In this document: piece by piece, positions 14,685 through 22,761 of the stretch
Position numbering within the stretch: position 1 is the first letter of the stretch
Layout: each line of letters opens with the position of its first letter
From: Gammaproteobacteria bacterium
GTDB lineage: Bacteria > Pseudomonadota > Gammaproteobacteria > Steroidobacterales > Steroidobacteraceae
Assembly (NCBI GenBank): GCA_030037905.1
Contig: JASHPX010000221.1
Location: 1-34,292 of the forward strand
Length of the DNA stretch: 34,292 bases
Reading direction: 5' to 3'
Program-made: the position numbers and the translations under genes
The notes under the pieces: model-generated
Told to the model about the DNA's origin: nothing
The model's input: the letters and a program-made list of their open reading frames with translations, nothing else
Database searches by the model: none

Positions 14685-15299
14685 CTAACTGCGGTGCCCC
14701 GGCAGGATGCTGCTCAACGCCTGCTTGGCGGTCTCCGCGATGACGTTGCTCTCTTCGGGATCGCCCTTGAGCAGGGTCGATACGAAGCTCTTGGCTTGCG
14801 TGAAGGTGATGTGCGGGGGTAGGGGAGGCACGTTGGGGTCGGTGCGGACCTCCAGCACCGTGGGTCGATCGGCCGCGAGCGCCTCGTCCCATGCAGGTCC
14901 CAGCTCTTCGGGCTGATCGACGAGGATGCCCTTCAGGCCGATCAGCTCGGCAAACCGGTGGTAGGGCACATCGGGAATTTCCTGTGAAGCCTCGAACTTC
15001 GGATCGCCATTGAGTACGCGCTGCTCCCAGGTCACCTGATTCAGATCCTGATTATTGAACACGCACACCACACATTTCGGGTTGACCCACTCCCCCCAAT
15101 ACTTGGCAATGGTGATGAGCTCGGCCATGTCGTTCATCTGCATGGCTCCATCACCGACCAGCGCGATCACCGGTTGGTCCGGATGCGCGAATTTGGCCGC
15201 TATCGCGTACGGCACTGCGGCCCCCATGGATGCGAGTCCACCCGAGAGTGAACACATCATACCGCGACGAATCTTCACGTCGCGTGCGTACCAGTTCGC
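14685..15299 (-). pseudogene. C-terminal remnant of a thiamine-diphosphate enzyme (pyruvate oxidase-like)
   Basis: About 205 codons on the minus strand. The frame begins abruptly with NWYARDVKIRRGMMCSLSGG, a sequence that lies about two thirds into pyruvate oxidase/acetolactate synthase-like enzymes, and continues with the ThDP-binding motif GDGAMQMNDMAELITI ... NNQDLNQVTWEQ (G-D-G ... N-N). The first ~380 residues of a normal ~590-residue protein are missing, and an in-frame TAG lies just upstream (about 15314). Without the other domains and one active-site half, no activity is expected. GTG 15278 could start a short product but lacks meaning. Directly beyond the break, on the other strand, is an MFS fragment, so the 5' part was probably lost by deletion. 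Confidence 0.8.
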
Positions 15300-15312
15300 G
15301 CACGCACCGGCG

Positions 15313-15540
15313 CGGCACTATCACGTGTCGCGAGGTACCATCAGCGCACTGGTGTCTGTGATCGGTATCGCGGCGTTGGCCGGCGCCATCGCCGGCGGAC
15401 GTGTGACCGAGGCTCTGCTGCACAGAGGGTATATCCGAGCCCGGGTGCTCGTGCCTGCCTGTGCGCTATTCATCGCGATTCCGTTTCTCGGCGGAGGTAT
15501 CTGGACGGTGCATCCGTGGCTGGCGATGCCGCTTTTGGCT
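15313..15540 (+). pseudogene. Internal fragment of an MFS transporter
   Basis: In the plus frame the stretch YHVSRGTISALVSVIGIAAL, AGAIAGGRVTEALLHRGYIR, ARVLVPACALFIAIPFLGGG encodes two hydrophobic helices around a G-G-R-x-x-E/D-x-L-x-x-R-G loop, the TM-loop-TM layout of major facilitator permeases (the cytoplasmic G-x-x-x-D-R-like loop). Both ends of the transporter are missing: no start codon is near, and homology stops near 15540, just before the GIY-YIG-like ORF. About 75 of ~430 residues remain. It is head-to-head with the ThDP remnant, as expected if one deletion removed the 5' ends of two divergent genes. Confidence 0.6.
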
Positions 15541-15554
15541 TGGCGCCCACGACA

Positions 15555-15839
15555 TCAGGGACAGATAGGTACGAGATCCAGAACCAATTGAGCCCGGCGT
15601 GCCTCGCGCCGATCGGCGCGCTCGATGACCTCGAAGCCGAAGTTGCTCGGCATCTCCCTGGAAACGCACTCGTCGTCGCCTTTCAATATCGCCATGAGTC
15701 GCACGCGCACATTCTCGCTCGCCCCTACACAGATCCAGCGTCCACTTCTCCAGAGCACGTAGATTCCCGCACAGACCGGCGCCCTGAGCTCGATCGTGGG
15801 CGCATCGAACGCAAAGAAACTGCCGAGCCAGGTTGGCAT
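15555..15839 (-). CDS. Small GIY-YIG-like protein
   Basis: 94 residues from ATG 15839, with GGGAG 10 nt upstream. Residues 25-39 read GIYVLWRSGRWICVG: GIY is intact, and the second motif, usually Y-I-G or Y-V-G, is C-V-G. ENVRVRL follows where the catalytic arginine region (N-x-R-x-R) lies, and a late glutamate (RREARRAQLVLDLVP) matches the metal-binding E and the L-x-P ending of short GIY-YIG proteins. The family cuts DNA or has lost activity in many small members. The C-terminus ends next to the MFS fragment. It may be intact or a remnant; the assignment rests on short motifs. The next 278 bp to 16117 hold nothing I can support. Confidence 0.45.
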   Translation of the reverse strand: MPTWLGSFFAFDAPTIELRAPVCAGIYVLWRSGRWICVGASENVRVRLMAILKGDDECVSREMPSNFGFEVIERADRREARRAQLVLDLVPICP

Positions 15840-16117
15840 GTAGAGGTTGCTCCCACTTTTCTATCCGACGCCGATCGACGAGTGACTAGTAGCGAGGAAG
15901 ACCGCCTCGGCCGGCTCTATCGTCGGACAATCTCAACACGCTAACATGGGTTGCGCCGAGTCAAATGTAGGACGCATCCGATAATTCGCAGCTGCGCCGC
16001 TGCTCGGAGCAGCGCCCTTCGGCGCGTATGAGGTGAGCATGGACCTCGATGTCGCCCGGGCGCGCCTCGCGCGCGCCTCCGTGGCGCGTCCATGGCGCGT
16101 CTCTGCGGTACGCTGCC

Positions 16118-16396
16118 TCAGCGACGTGGCGGCGGATTATTTTCGCCGGGGGCCGGCGGGGATTGCCCGGGCGGCTCACCGGAGCTCGGCGTTTCGGCCG
16201 ACAGCCTGGCAGCGGACGCGCTCAGCGCGGCGGCGAGCGCGGCGTCGCCGCTGACGAGAGCCCTCCAGGGGATCTCGATGCCTTTTCTCCTGCCCTTGAG
16301 CGTGACTTTCAGGCCATCAGGGGCGATCGTAACGACGTAAGCCTGGCCGTCGATGGACAGCTCGCGCTTCAGGATCTTTTCAAGCCGGGTCACCAT
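16118..16396 (-). CDS. Small conserved hypothetical protein
   Basis: 92 residues from ATG 16396 (GAGGA about 10 nt upstream); a TTG at 16447 would add 17 residues. The core (KILKRELSIDGQAYVVTIAP then DGLKVTLKGRRKGIEIPWRA) predicts a small beta-sheet with two strand pairs and a basic G-R-R-K-G turn, then an Ala-rich helix (SGDAALAAALSASAARL) and a Pro/Ser-rich tail. Short proteins with R-E-L-x-I-D-G-x-x-Y-V and S-P-D-G-L-K-x-T-x-K-G-R-R are common in Proteobacteria but have no known function. No signal peptide or membrane helix, so cytoplasmic. It lies 86 bp behind the secreted glycine-rich protein gene on the same strand. Confidence 0.6.
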   Translation of the reverse strand: MVTRLEKILKRELSIDGQAYVVTIAPDGLKVTLKGRRKGIEIPWRALVSGDAALAAALSASAARLSAETPSSGEPPGQSPPAPGENNPPPRR

Positions 16397-16482
16397 TCGA
16401 TGCGTATCCTCACGGTTGCCGACGCAGTCAGCATGCCACAACGGCAAGCCGGGTTCAGGCGCTCGCGGTCGTGGTCACGATA

Positions 16483-17223
16483 TTAATTTTGCGTGCCACC
16501 GGCGGGATTGGCTGCCCTGTTCGGGCGAGCAATGAGCGTGCAGGTCGCAGAGACCGGCCCTGCGGGTGTATCCAGTTGTACCGTATCGCCGATCGATTTC
16601 CCCTGGCATGCGCTCAGAGCCTGCGGATTGAAGGCGCCCCTGAAGCGACCTCCCCCCGGACCTCCGAAGCGGCCGAATCCACCGAACCCGCCGAATCCGC
16701 CGGAGAATCCCGCATTAGCGCCGATAAACTGAAGTGATTGCTGAAAGCGGATCGTATCGCCCGACCTTGCGATGGCGTTGGGGGGCAACGACTGGCCGTC
16801 CAGCAGATATAGATGCTCGTTGAAGAAGAATATCGCGATGGTTGAACGAGTTCCGTCCGCGCCGTTGATGCTCAGTTCGCGACCGTACTCGCGATTGATC
16901 CGCGCGTCGATAGCCACGGTCACCTTGCCGGAGGCACCCAGGGACTTCTCCGTCTCGGCAATCGTGTTGCGTGCGTCCGGGTTCGTGCTCGAAAAATCGA
17001 TCACCCTCACCGAATAGACGATTCCACGCTGTCGAGCTGCGTAGCGGGTCATCGGCACGGAGGTCCCGTCGGGGGTGCTGAATGTGCCCTTATCTACCAC
17101 GGGCGGCTCGGGAAATTGAACTGCGAATCCCGCGTCGGGATATCGGTAGACCTGCCAGTCCTGAGCAACAGCCGCGACTGGCGCCAGCGAAGCTGCCATC
17201 AGAATTACAACGATTCGCTTCAT
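16483..17223 (-). CDS. Secreted protein with Gly/Phe-rich linker
   Basis: 246 residues from ATG 17223. Signal peptide 1-20 (ending AVAQ). The mature N-domain (WQVYRYPDAGFAVQFPEPPV ... IVYSVRVIDFS ... IAIFFFNEHLYLLDGQSLP ... RFQQSLQFIG) follows a pattern seen in small exported proteins that begin W-x-x-Y-x-x-P-x-x-G-F-x-x-x-F-P; their role is unknown. About residues 170-195 are a run of GGFGGFGGFGRFGG-type repeats, encoded by 9-bp DNA repeats, and the tail has two cysteines (SACQGK, ATCTL) likely paired in the periplasm. The ribosome binding site is weak, and the start lies 45 bp after the DUF6152 gene, so both are probably one transcript. Confidence 0.7.
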   Translation of the reverse strand: MKRIVVILMAASLAPVAAVAQDWQVYRYPDAGFAVQFPEPPVVDKGTFSTPDGTSVPMTRYAARQRGIVYSVRVIDFSSTNPDARNTIAETEKSLGASGKVTVAIDARINREYGRELSINGADGTRSTIAIFFFNEHLYLLDGQSLPPNAIARSGDTIRFQQSLQFIGANAGFSGGFGGFGGFGRFGGPGGGRFRGAFNPQALSACQGKSIGDTVQLDTPAGPVSATCTLIARPNRAANPAGGTQN

Positions 17224-17268
17224 GCGGAGTGTCGGTTGGAGTAACGCAAGCGCCGCGAGCCCCCGGAT

Positions 17269-17646
17269 CTAGAAGCGTTGTCCGAGGACTCGACCGCCGG
17301 GCAAGGTCACCGAGATGAGCTGGCCGCCGTAGGAGCCGTCGCGCAGTGGATGAATCCGGACTACGACCTTGTCGCCGGGATGAACACTGTTTTGCGCCCA
17401 GCCGGATCTCTGTAGCAGACCCGCGCCGCCCAACTCCAGCGACCATTCGTTCTGATCTCCATTGGCGTCCGGAACCAGGATGCGCAGCCACCCATGCGGG
17501 TTGATCAGCTGGAACTCTTTGACGGTTCCGGTGATGTTTTGCGTTCGACTCCTGTCAAACATGGCAAAGGAGTGGTGGGCAACAGCCGCTGTCCCAAACG
17601 AAAGAAACGACGCGGTCACGCATGTGACCAGCAGGAAACGTTTCAT
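17269..17646 (-). CDS. DUF6152 family secreted protein
   Basis: 125 residues from ATG 17646. Signal peptide 1-23 (MKRFLLVTCVTASFLSFGTA then AVA), then the family's sequence mark AHHSFAMFDRSRTQNITGTV, and KEFQLINPHGWLRILVPD, followed by an OB-like beta domain (LELGGAGLLQRSGWAQNSVH ... GDKVVVRIHPLRDGSYGGQL). DUF6152 proteins are periplasmic, with conserved histidines after the signal that could bind metal; the function is unknown. They are often present in many copies in soil bacteria, next to amidohydrolases, PQQ enzymes or dehydrogenases, and here the gene is divergent from an amidohydrolase gene. Confidence 0.85.
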   Translation of the reverse strand: MKRFLLVTCVTASFLSFGTAAVAHHSFAMFDRSRTQNITGTVKEFQLINPHGWLRILVPDANGDQNEWSLELGGAGLLQRSGWAQNSVHPGDKVVVRIHPLRDGSYGGQLISVTLPGGRVLGQRF

Positions 17647-17752
17647 GATGAAGCCTCGTTCCCAGATCCTGGGCGTCTCCCGATGCGGGCCGAGTGTAGC
17701 GCAGACCTGTCAGGTGTTGCATCTGTCGGGACAGGGACAGGCTGCGGACCGG

Positions 17753-17792
17753 AATGCCGGAAATCCCCGCGGATGCGCGGGCGTCCGGCATT
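17753..17792. repeat. Two-step hairpin in the DUF6152/amidohydrolase divergent region
   Basis: AATGCCGGA (17753-17761) and TCCGGCATT (17784-17792) are exact inverted repeats, and inside them CCCGC (17766-17770) pairs with GCGGG (17777-17781), giving a long stem with an internal loop. It lies in the 301-bp divergent region (17647-17947), about 155 bp before the amidohydrolase start. A GAGGAGG with an in-frame ATG at 17822 follows, but the spacing is long. It may be a leader structure or an operator. Confidence 0.45.
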
Positions 17793-17947
17793 TGCACTTT
17801 CTGAGGAGGTGGGTAATCCTGATGACGTACTGCGACCGCCGCCAGACCGCCGCCGTGGGATGGCGGCGCGCGCGCCGGGGCGCGCGACGGTGCGACAGTG
17901 CCTATTTTACGATCAACTTGCCGCACGGCTGGCCAGGGAGGCCCGTC

Positions 17948-19596
17948 ATGATTCGTACTCTCACCGCCTGCGCAGTGATTCTTGCCGCGGCCACAGCGGG
18001 CATCGCCGGTGCGGCCGGTCCACGTACCTTCGCAGACCGGGTCTATGAGAATGGGTATGTCTACACCGTGGACGCCCACGACTCCGTCCAGCAGGCACTT
18101 GCCGTGCGCGCGGGCATGATCGTTTACGTGGGTAATGACGCGGGCGTGAGGCAGTGGATCGGCCCCCATACGGTCATAGAGGATCTCCACGGTCGGATGA
18201 TGATGCCGGGCCTGGTGGACGGACACATGCATCCGCTGGCCGGCGGCTACAGCCTGCTCGGATGCGACCTCAAATACGAACGCCTGACGCGGCAGCAGGT
18301 CCTCGATCGCATTCAGAAATGCCTCGATGATAGCCGCGATCAGGAGCCCGACGGCTGGCTGCAGGTCCGTAATTGGTTCCAGGAAGCGATGATCGGCGGC
18401 GACGTCATGTCCGCAGCGATGCTCGACGGTCTGCACACCCGCCGCCCGATCTTCGTGCGCTCCTCCTTCGGTCATACGGCGCTGCTCAACTCGCGCGCGC
18501 TCGCACTCGCGCACATCAGCGCGGAGACCCCGAATATCGCCGGCGGCGCGGTCGTGAAGGATGCCTCGGGACAGCCCACCGGGCTCCTGGAGGACGCGGA
18601 CATCACGCTGGCCCAGCGGGCAATTCCGGCGCCGACGGCGGCCGAGGACGTCCGAGCCGCCGAATCCGCGCTCGCCGCGATGCGCGCCCAGGGGATCACG
18701 ACATTCTTCGATGCGGCCGCGACGCCACAGACGATGGCAGCCTTCGCAGGCGCGGAGAAGGCGGGCCAGCTGACCGCGCGTGCCCACTTCGCAGTGCTGG
18801 TGCAGCCTCCGCAGGCCGTCGATCCGCAGAAGGCCGTCGACTACATCCGCCACTTTGCCGGTCTTTACGACCAGGGGCCGGTTGGTCCACGGCCGAGCAT
18901 GACCGTCCGCAATTACAAGATGTTTCTCGATGGCGTCATCACGGCGCCGGCCCTGACCGGCGCGATGCTCGAACCCTATTTCGTCAATACCGGCACATCG
19001 CAGCAGCCCCACTGGGTGCCGGGAACGAACCGCGGACCGGCCGTCTACTTCCCGCCCGCCGCGCTGCGCGGTCTGGTGCTGGCTGCCTCGGCCGCCGGCC
19101 TGGATCCGCACATGCATGCCGATGGCGACGGCGCCGTGCACGCCGCGCTCGACGCGATACAAGCCCTACGGCAGACATATCCGAAGGCAGACATCCGCGC
19201 CGCCGTCGCGCATGACGAGATCGTCGATCCGCGCGACTTTCCGCGCTACGCGCAGGTGCAGGCCATCCCGGTGCTTTCGTTCCAGTGGGAGAAGCCGGCG
19301 CCCGACACGGTCGATGGTGAGAAGGACTATCTCGGTCCCACGCGCTATCGTTATATCGAGCCAGCTGCTTTTCTCCTCGACGCCGGCGCGCGCATTGCCT
19401 ACGGCAGCTGCGCGCCATCACGGAGAATTCCTCCTACGAGCTGCACCAGGACCGCCGGACGGGGTCGCTCGAGACCGGTAAGCTCGCCGATCTGATCGTG
19501 CTCGATCGCAACGTCATGCAGATCCCCGCCGAGGATATCGCCAACGTCAAAGTACTCGAGACCGTCGTCGGTGGGCGGATCGTCTATCGGCGCTAG
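17948..19596 (+). pseudogene. YtcJ-type amidohydrolase with internal deletion and frameshift
   Basis: ATG 17948 has GGGAGG 6 nt upstream and starts a signal peptide (MIRTLTACAVILAAATAGIA), so the product is periplasmic. The sequence follows YtcJ/NfdA-like metal-dependent amidohydrolases: DGHMHPLAGG (H93, H95), FGHTALLNSRAL, the lysine region NYKMFLDG, PHMHADGDGAVHAAL and AVAHDEIVDP. At about 19408 the protein reads ARIAYGS and should continue D-W-P-V plus some 40 residues; instead it jumps, in another frame, to LRAITENSSYELHQD ... GKLADLIVLDRNVMQIPAED ... VVGGRIVY, ending at TAG 19594-19596. The missing piece includes the final metal-ligand aspartate, so an active enzyme is not expected. In the first frame translation would run to 19495. 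A sequencing or assembly error is possible but would have to remove over 100 bp. Confidence 0.8.
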
Positions 19597-19671
19597 CAAC
19601 CCCCGGCGCTAGCGACCCCCCGGCGCTAGCGACCCCTCAGCGCTTGCGAGGCCTCAGCGCTTGCGCGGCAC
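19588..19671. repeat. Five-unit ~17-bp tandem array across a convergent junction
   Basis: Units begin near 19588, 19604, 19621, 19638 and 19655, at 16-17 bp spacing. Three read CGGCGCTAGC(A/G)ACCCC and two read CAGCGCTTGCG followed by A/C-GG; all share GCGCT(A/T)GC. The first unit contains the amidohydrolase stop codon and the last codes for the end of the converging secreted protein (K-R-stop), whose final codons are thus duplicated outside the gene. Slippage-type expansion of gene ends is the simplest explanation. There are too few units and no spacers, so it is not a CRISPR array. Confidence 0.75.
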
Positions 19672-20412
19672 CGCGTAGACCTCGATCCACGAGACGTTCG
19701 AGCATCCGGCGAAACCGTGACCGCCGCCCGGCATCAGATCCGCGAAACCGATCTCATCCACCCGGCTGAGGTCGGGATTCGTAACCTCCCGTGTCGGGAC
19801 GACCCTCACCGGGTCGAGCTTGAACCAGCGCTGATCGTCGAACGTCACCTCGGACACTACGAAATCGCCCGAGTAGGCGTTCGATCCCGTCATCGGCTTT
19901 TGCGGGCTGGAGAAAGACTGGCTGCCGACCAGCAGAGTACCGTCGGCGAGCCTGATGACTGGATGCAGCACGTGCAGATCCTCCGTGCGAGTCAGCCAGC
20001 GCACGCGGGCCAGTCCTGTCAGATCGAGATAGGCGTCCTTGTCCCGCAGCGTGACGGCCACCGGCGATGTGGTAAAGCCAGTCCAAAGATCGTGGATGCC
20101 GTGATGTACGGCCACCTGGATGTCGCGTGCATCCGTGCCGTATAGATGTAGCTGCAGATTGGGGTTGGTCAGGGCCTGCTGCGTGATGCGGCGATTCTCG
20201 TCGTTGAGCGGCCCCGTGTGCGGCGGCTGCTGCCACACCTCGCGGAACAGCAGCGGCGGTGTTACGTCCTGATGTTCCAGATAATCGGGCGTCAGGCCGC
20301 TCGACTGCGCGAAAGCGGCAGGCGCGCCGAAGTGGAGCAGGGCGATGGTGGTCGCGATTGCCCACGCCCGGCTGCCGAAGCCCTCATGGGCATTGAAGTA
20401 GGTCCAGATCAT
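19654..20412 (-). CDS. Secreted beta-sandwich-like protein of unknown function
   Basis: 252 residues from ATG 20412, preceded by GGGGGG; a TTG at 20424 is less likely. An N-terminal signal with core AWAIATTIALLHFGAPAAFA ends before QSSG. The mature protein has long alternating strands (LQLHLYGTDARDIQVAVHHG, VAVTLRDKDAYLDLTGLARV, LHVLHPVIRLADGTLLVGSQ) and ends with RVDEIGFADLMPGGGHGFAG then CSNVSWIEVY, a pattern like the last strands of carbohydrate-binding or CIA30-type beta-sandwiches (D-E-I-G-F ... I-E-V-Y). This is a loose likeness; no catalytic motif was recognised. The last codons lie in the tandem repeat array. Confidence 0.65.
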   Translation of the reverse strand: MIWTYFNAHEGFGSRAWAIATTIALLHFGAPAAFAQSSGLTPDYLEHQDVTPPLLFREVWQQPPHTGPLNDENRRITQQALTNPNLQLHLYGTDARDIQVAVHHGIHDLWTGFTTSPVAVTLRDKDAYLDLTGLARVRWLTRTEDLHVLHPVIRLADGTLLVGSQSFSSPQKPMTGSNAYSGDFVVSEVTFDDQRWFKLDPVRVVPTREVTNPDLSRVDEIGFADLMPGGGHGFAGCSNVSWIEVYAVPRKR

Positions 20413-20571
20413 GATGCCCCCCAAATGTTGTTGCGATCTGTAGCGGGTCTCACGCCCTCGCCGGATGGTACGTCAGAGTTCGGCAGGCGGGCTACTTGGA
20501 AGCCTCATCGGCCCGGACCTGAAAGTGCGGCGCTTCCGCGAGCGACTCTCCGGAAGTCACTGCAGATTTAA

Positions 20572-20586
20572 TTGTTTTATAAACAA
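20572..20586. promoter_or_regulatory. A/T-rich palindromic promoter-like segment
   Basis: TTGTTT and AAACAA are inverted around TAT, within a 40-bp stretch that is by far the most A/T-rich part of the region (about 20566-20606). It lies between the minus-strand secreted-protein gene (start 20412) and the ABC exporter genes (end 20623), so it probably holds the promoter of the former, with a leader of about 150 nt. Confidence 0.35.
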
Positions 20587-20622
20587 ATAGTTACGATGTA
20601 TTTATGCTGTGCTGTCGAGCAC

Positions 20623-22761
20623 TCAGGCTCCGACCGCCGTGCGTCGTGCCTCGCCTTCGCTCTCGCTGAGCGCGCCGGCGAACTGCGCGTTGTAGAGCTC
20701 GAAGTATGCGCCTTCGCGCTCGAGCAGCTGCTCGTGCGTGCCCTGCTCGACGATGGCACCGTCTCGCATCACCAGAATGACGTGCGCGTCGCGGATGGTG
20801 GAGAGCCGATGGGCGATCACGAAGCTGGTGCGCTTGGAGCGCAGCGCCGCCATCGCATGCTGCACGAGCGTCTCCGTGCGCGTATCCACGCTGCTCGTGG
20901 CCTCGTCGAGGATGAGCAGCGCCGGATCGCTCAGAAATGCCCGTGCAATCGTGATGAGCTGCTTCTGGCCGGCGCTCACGTTGCTGCTCTCCTCGTCGAT
21001 CATCGTGTCGTAGCCGTCGGGCAGGGCGCGCACGAAGCGATCGACGAACGTGGCCCGCGCCGCCTCGAGCAGTTCTGCATCGCTGGCATCGGTTCGGCCG
21101 TAACGTATGTTGTCGCGAATGGTGCCGTGAAACAGCCATGCGTCCTGCAGCACCATGCCGATGCGCGAGCGCAGTTGGTCGCGTCGCATCCGGGTGATGT
21201 CGACCCCATCGAGCGTGATGCGGCCGCCGTCGAGCTCGTAGAAACGCATGATCAGGTTGACCAGCGTCGTTTTGCCGGCGCCGGTGTGGCCGACGATGGC
21301 GATGGTATGGCCCGGCTCGGCCACCAGGGATAGATTTTCGATCAGAGGCTTGTCGGGCTCGTAGCGAAACGAGACCTGCTCGAACTCGACCCGGCCCTGC
21401 AGCGCTGTGGGATGCTGCGGATCTACCGGCTCCGCGCTCTGCTCGCCCGCATCGAGCAGATCGAAGACGCGCTCTGCGGAAGCCACTCCGGATTGCAGGC
21501 TGTTCACCATGGAGGCCACTTGCGTCAGCGGTCGCGTGAATTGCCTGGAGTACTGGATGAAGGCCTGCACGGCCCCGAGGCTCATCCCGCCGGTCGTCAC
21601 GCGCAGCCCGCCGATCACCGCGATGAGGACGTAGTTGAGATTACCGACGAACATCACCGCCGGCATGATGATTCCGGACATGAACTGCGCCGCGAAGCTC
21701 GCGGCAAACAGCTGTCCGTTCTTGGCATCGAAGGTCTGCGCCACCTCGCGTTGCCGGCCGAACACCTTCACGAGCTCATGACCGGTGAAGGCCTCCTCGA
21801 TCAGGCTGTTGAGCTCGCCGGTGTGGGTCCACTGGGCGATGAACTGTCGTTGCGAGCGCTTGCCGATGACTTTGGTGATGAACATGAACAGCGGGATCGT
21901 CACCAGCGCGATCAGCGCGAGCAGCGCGGAGATGAAAAACATCGCCACGACCACGCCCACGACCGTCAGCAGCGCGTTCAGCAGCTGACTGAGGGTCTGC
22001 TGCAGGGTCTGCGACACGTTGCTGATGTCGTTGGTCACGCGGCTCAGCAATTCCCCGCGCGGCTGGCGATCGAAATAGCGCAGCGGCAGGCGGTTGATCT
22101 TGTCCTCCACGTCTGCGCGCATGCGCAGCACCATGTTCTGCACCAGGTCGTTGAGCACGTAGCCCTGCGCCCATGCGCATATGCTCGAGCCCAGGTACAG
22201 CGCCACGACCCACAGCAGAGCGATCCCGAGGGCGTGAAAGTCGATGCCGGCGCCGGGCACCAGGTGCATGTGGGCGAGCATGTCGGCGTAGTCGTGTTTG
22301 CCGGCAGCGCGCGCGGCGGCGACAGCCTGCTGAACGGTGCTGCCCGCCGGCAGATGCCGGCTGATGGCGCCGGAGAAGATGATGTCGGTGGCGCGCCCGA
22401 TGAGCAGCGGCCCGATCATGGCCAGCGCAACGCTGAACGCGGCCAGCACCAGCACCGAGCCGACGCGCAGGCGGTCGGAGCGAAAATGCCCCAGGAGCCG
22501 CCGCACGGACGGCCAGAAGTTCATGGATTTCTCGGCGGGGCGGCCGAAATTCATCCAGGGAGGTCCGCCACGGCCGGCCGTCTGGCCGGCCGCCGGCAGG
22601 CGGCCGGGGAGGGCGCGGGAACCGGGCAACTGCTGATGAGGGCCGCGTGGGTTGGCGCCCGCGGGCGAGGTGCCACCTGTGGGCGCAGTGCCACCTGTGG
22701 GTGGGCTGCCGCCCGACGCCGGGCTGCCGCCAGAGGGCGGGGTGCCGCCGGTGGGGCGCAT
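20623..22761 (-). CDS. ABC exporter subunit B (fused membrane and ATPase domains)
   Basis: 712 residues from ATG 22761; its A is shared with the TGA of the preceding exporter gene, so translation is coupled. The N-terminus has a repetitive Gly/Pro/Thr/Ser leader (about 1-70), unusual for the family. Six transmembrane helices (about 100-400) include a long external loop between helices 1 and 2 (about 130-175). The ATPase domain (about 455-700) has Walker A G491-H-T-G-A-G-K-T-T, signature N594-V-S-A-G-Q (A replaces the usual G), Walker B LLILDE620 and switch H651. With its partner it forms a heterodimeric type IV multidrug-type exporter in the inner membrane. A TetR gene lies upstream on the same transcript, which suggests efflux induced by its substrate. 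Substrate unknown. Confidence 0.9.
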   Translation of the reverse strand: MRPTGGTPPSGGSPASGGSPPTGGTAPTGGTSPAGANPRGPHQQLPGSRALPGRLPAAGQTAGRGGPPWMNFGRPAEKSMNFWPSVRRLLGHFRSDRLRVGSVLVLAAFSVALAMIGPLLIGRATDIIFSGAISRHLPAGSTVQQAVAAARAAGKHDYADMLAHMHLVPGAGIDFHALGIALLWVVALYLGSSICAWAQGYVLNDLVQNMVLRMRADVEDKINRLPLRYFDRQPRGELLSRVTNDISNVSQTLQQTLSQLLNALLTVVGVVVAMFFISALLALIALVTIPLFMFITKVIGKRSQRQFIAQWTHTGELNSLIEEAFTGHELVKVFGRQREVAQTFDAKNGQLFAASFAAQFMSGIIMPAVMFVGNLNYVLIAVIGGLRVTTGGMSLGAVQAFIQYSRQFTRPLTQVASMVNSLQSGVASAERVFDLLDAGEQSAEPVDPQHPTALQGRVEFEQVSFRYEPDKPLIENLSLVAEPGHTIAIVGHTGAGKTTLVNLIMRFYELDGGRITLDGVDITRMRRDQLRSRIGMVLQDAWLFHGTIRDNIRYGRTDASDAELLEAARATFVDRFVRALPDGYDTMIDEESSNVSAGQKQLITIARAFLSDPALLILDEATSSVDTRTETLVQHAMAALRSKRTSFVIAHRLSTIRDAHVILVMRDGAIVEQGTHEQLLEREGAYFELYNAQFAGALSESEGEARRTAVGA
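22660..22752 (-). repeat. 18-bp-period repeat coding the exporter's Gly/Pro-rich N-terminus
   Basis: About five imperfect units on the minus strand encode TGGTPPSGGSPASGGSP and PTGGTAPTGGTSPAG, a hexapeptide pattern (G-G-T/S-x-P-x). Variants such as the two near-identical units around 22668-22700 suggest recent slippage. The region lies before the first membrane helix, in the cytoplasm, and may vary in length between strains. Confidence 0.6.

Noticed and set aside
16033-16254. Plus-strand ORF of about 73 codons with a fair ribosome binding site
   Set aside because: The product is very Arg/Ala-rich and its end overlaps a better minus-strand gene; not supported.
17555-19162. Minus-strand open frame of 535 codons opposite the amidohydrolase
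   Set aside because: It is His/Arg/Ala-rich antisense of a clearly recognisable amidohydrolase; long antisense frames are common in GC-rich genes.
19588-19671. Short regularly spaced repeats considered as a CRISPR array
   Set aside because: Units are directly adjacent, without unique spacers, and no cas genes are near.
20609-20622. Small GTGCT/AGCAC hairpin just after the ABC subunit B stop
   Set aside because: A 5-bp stem without a T tract is too weak to call a terminator.
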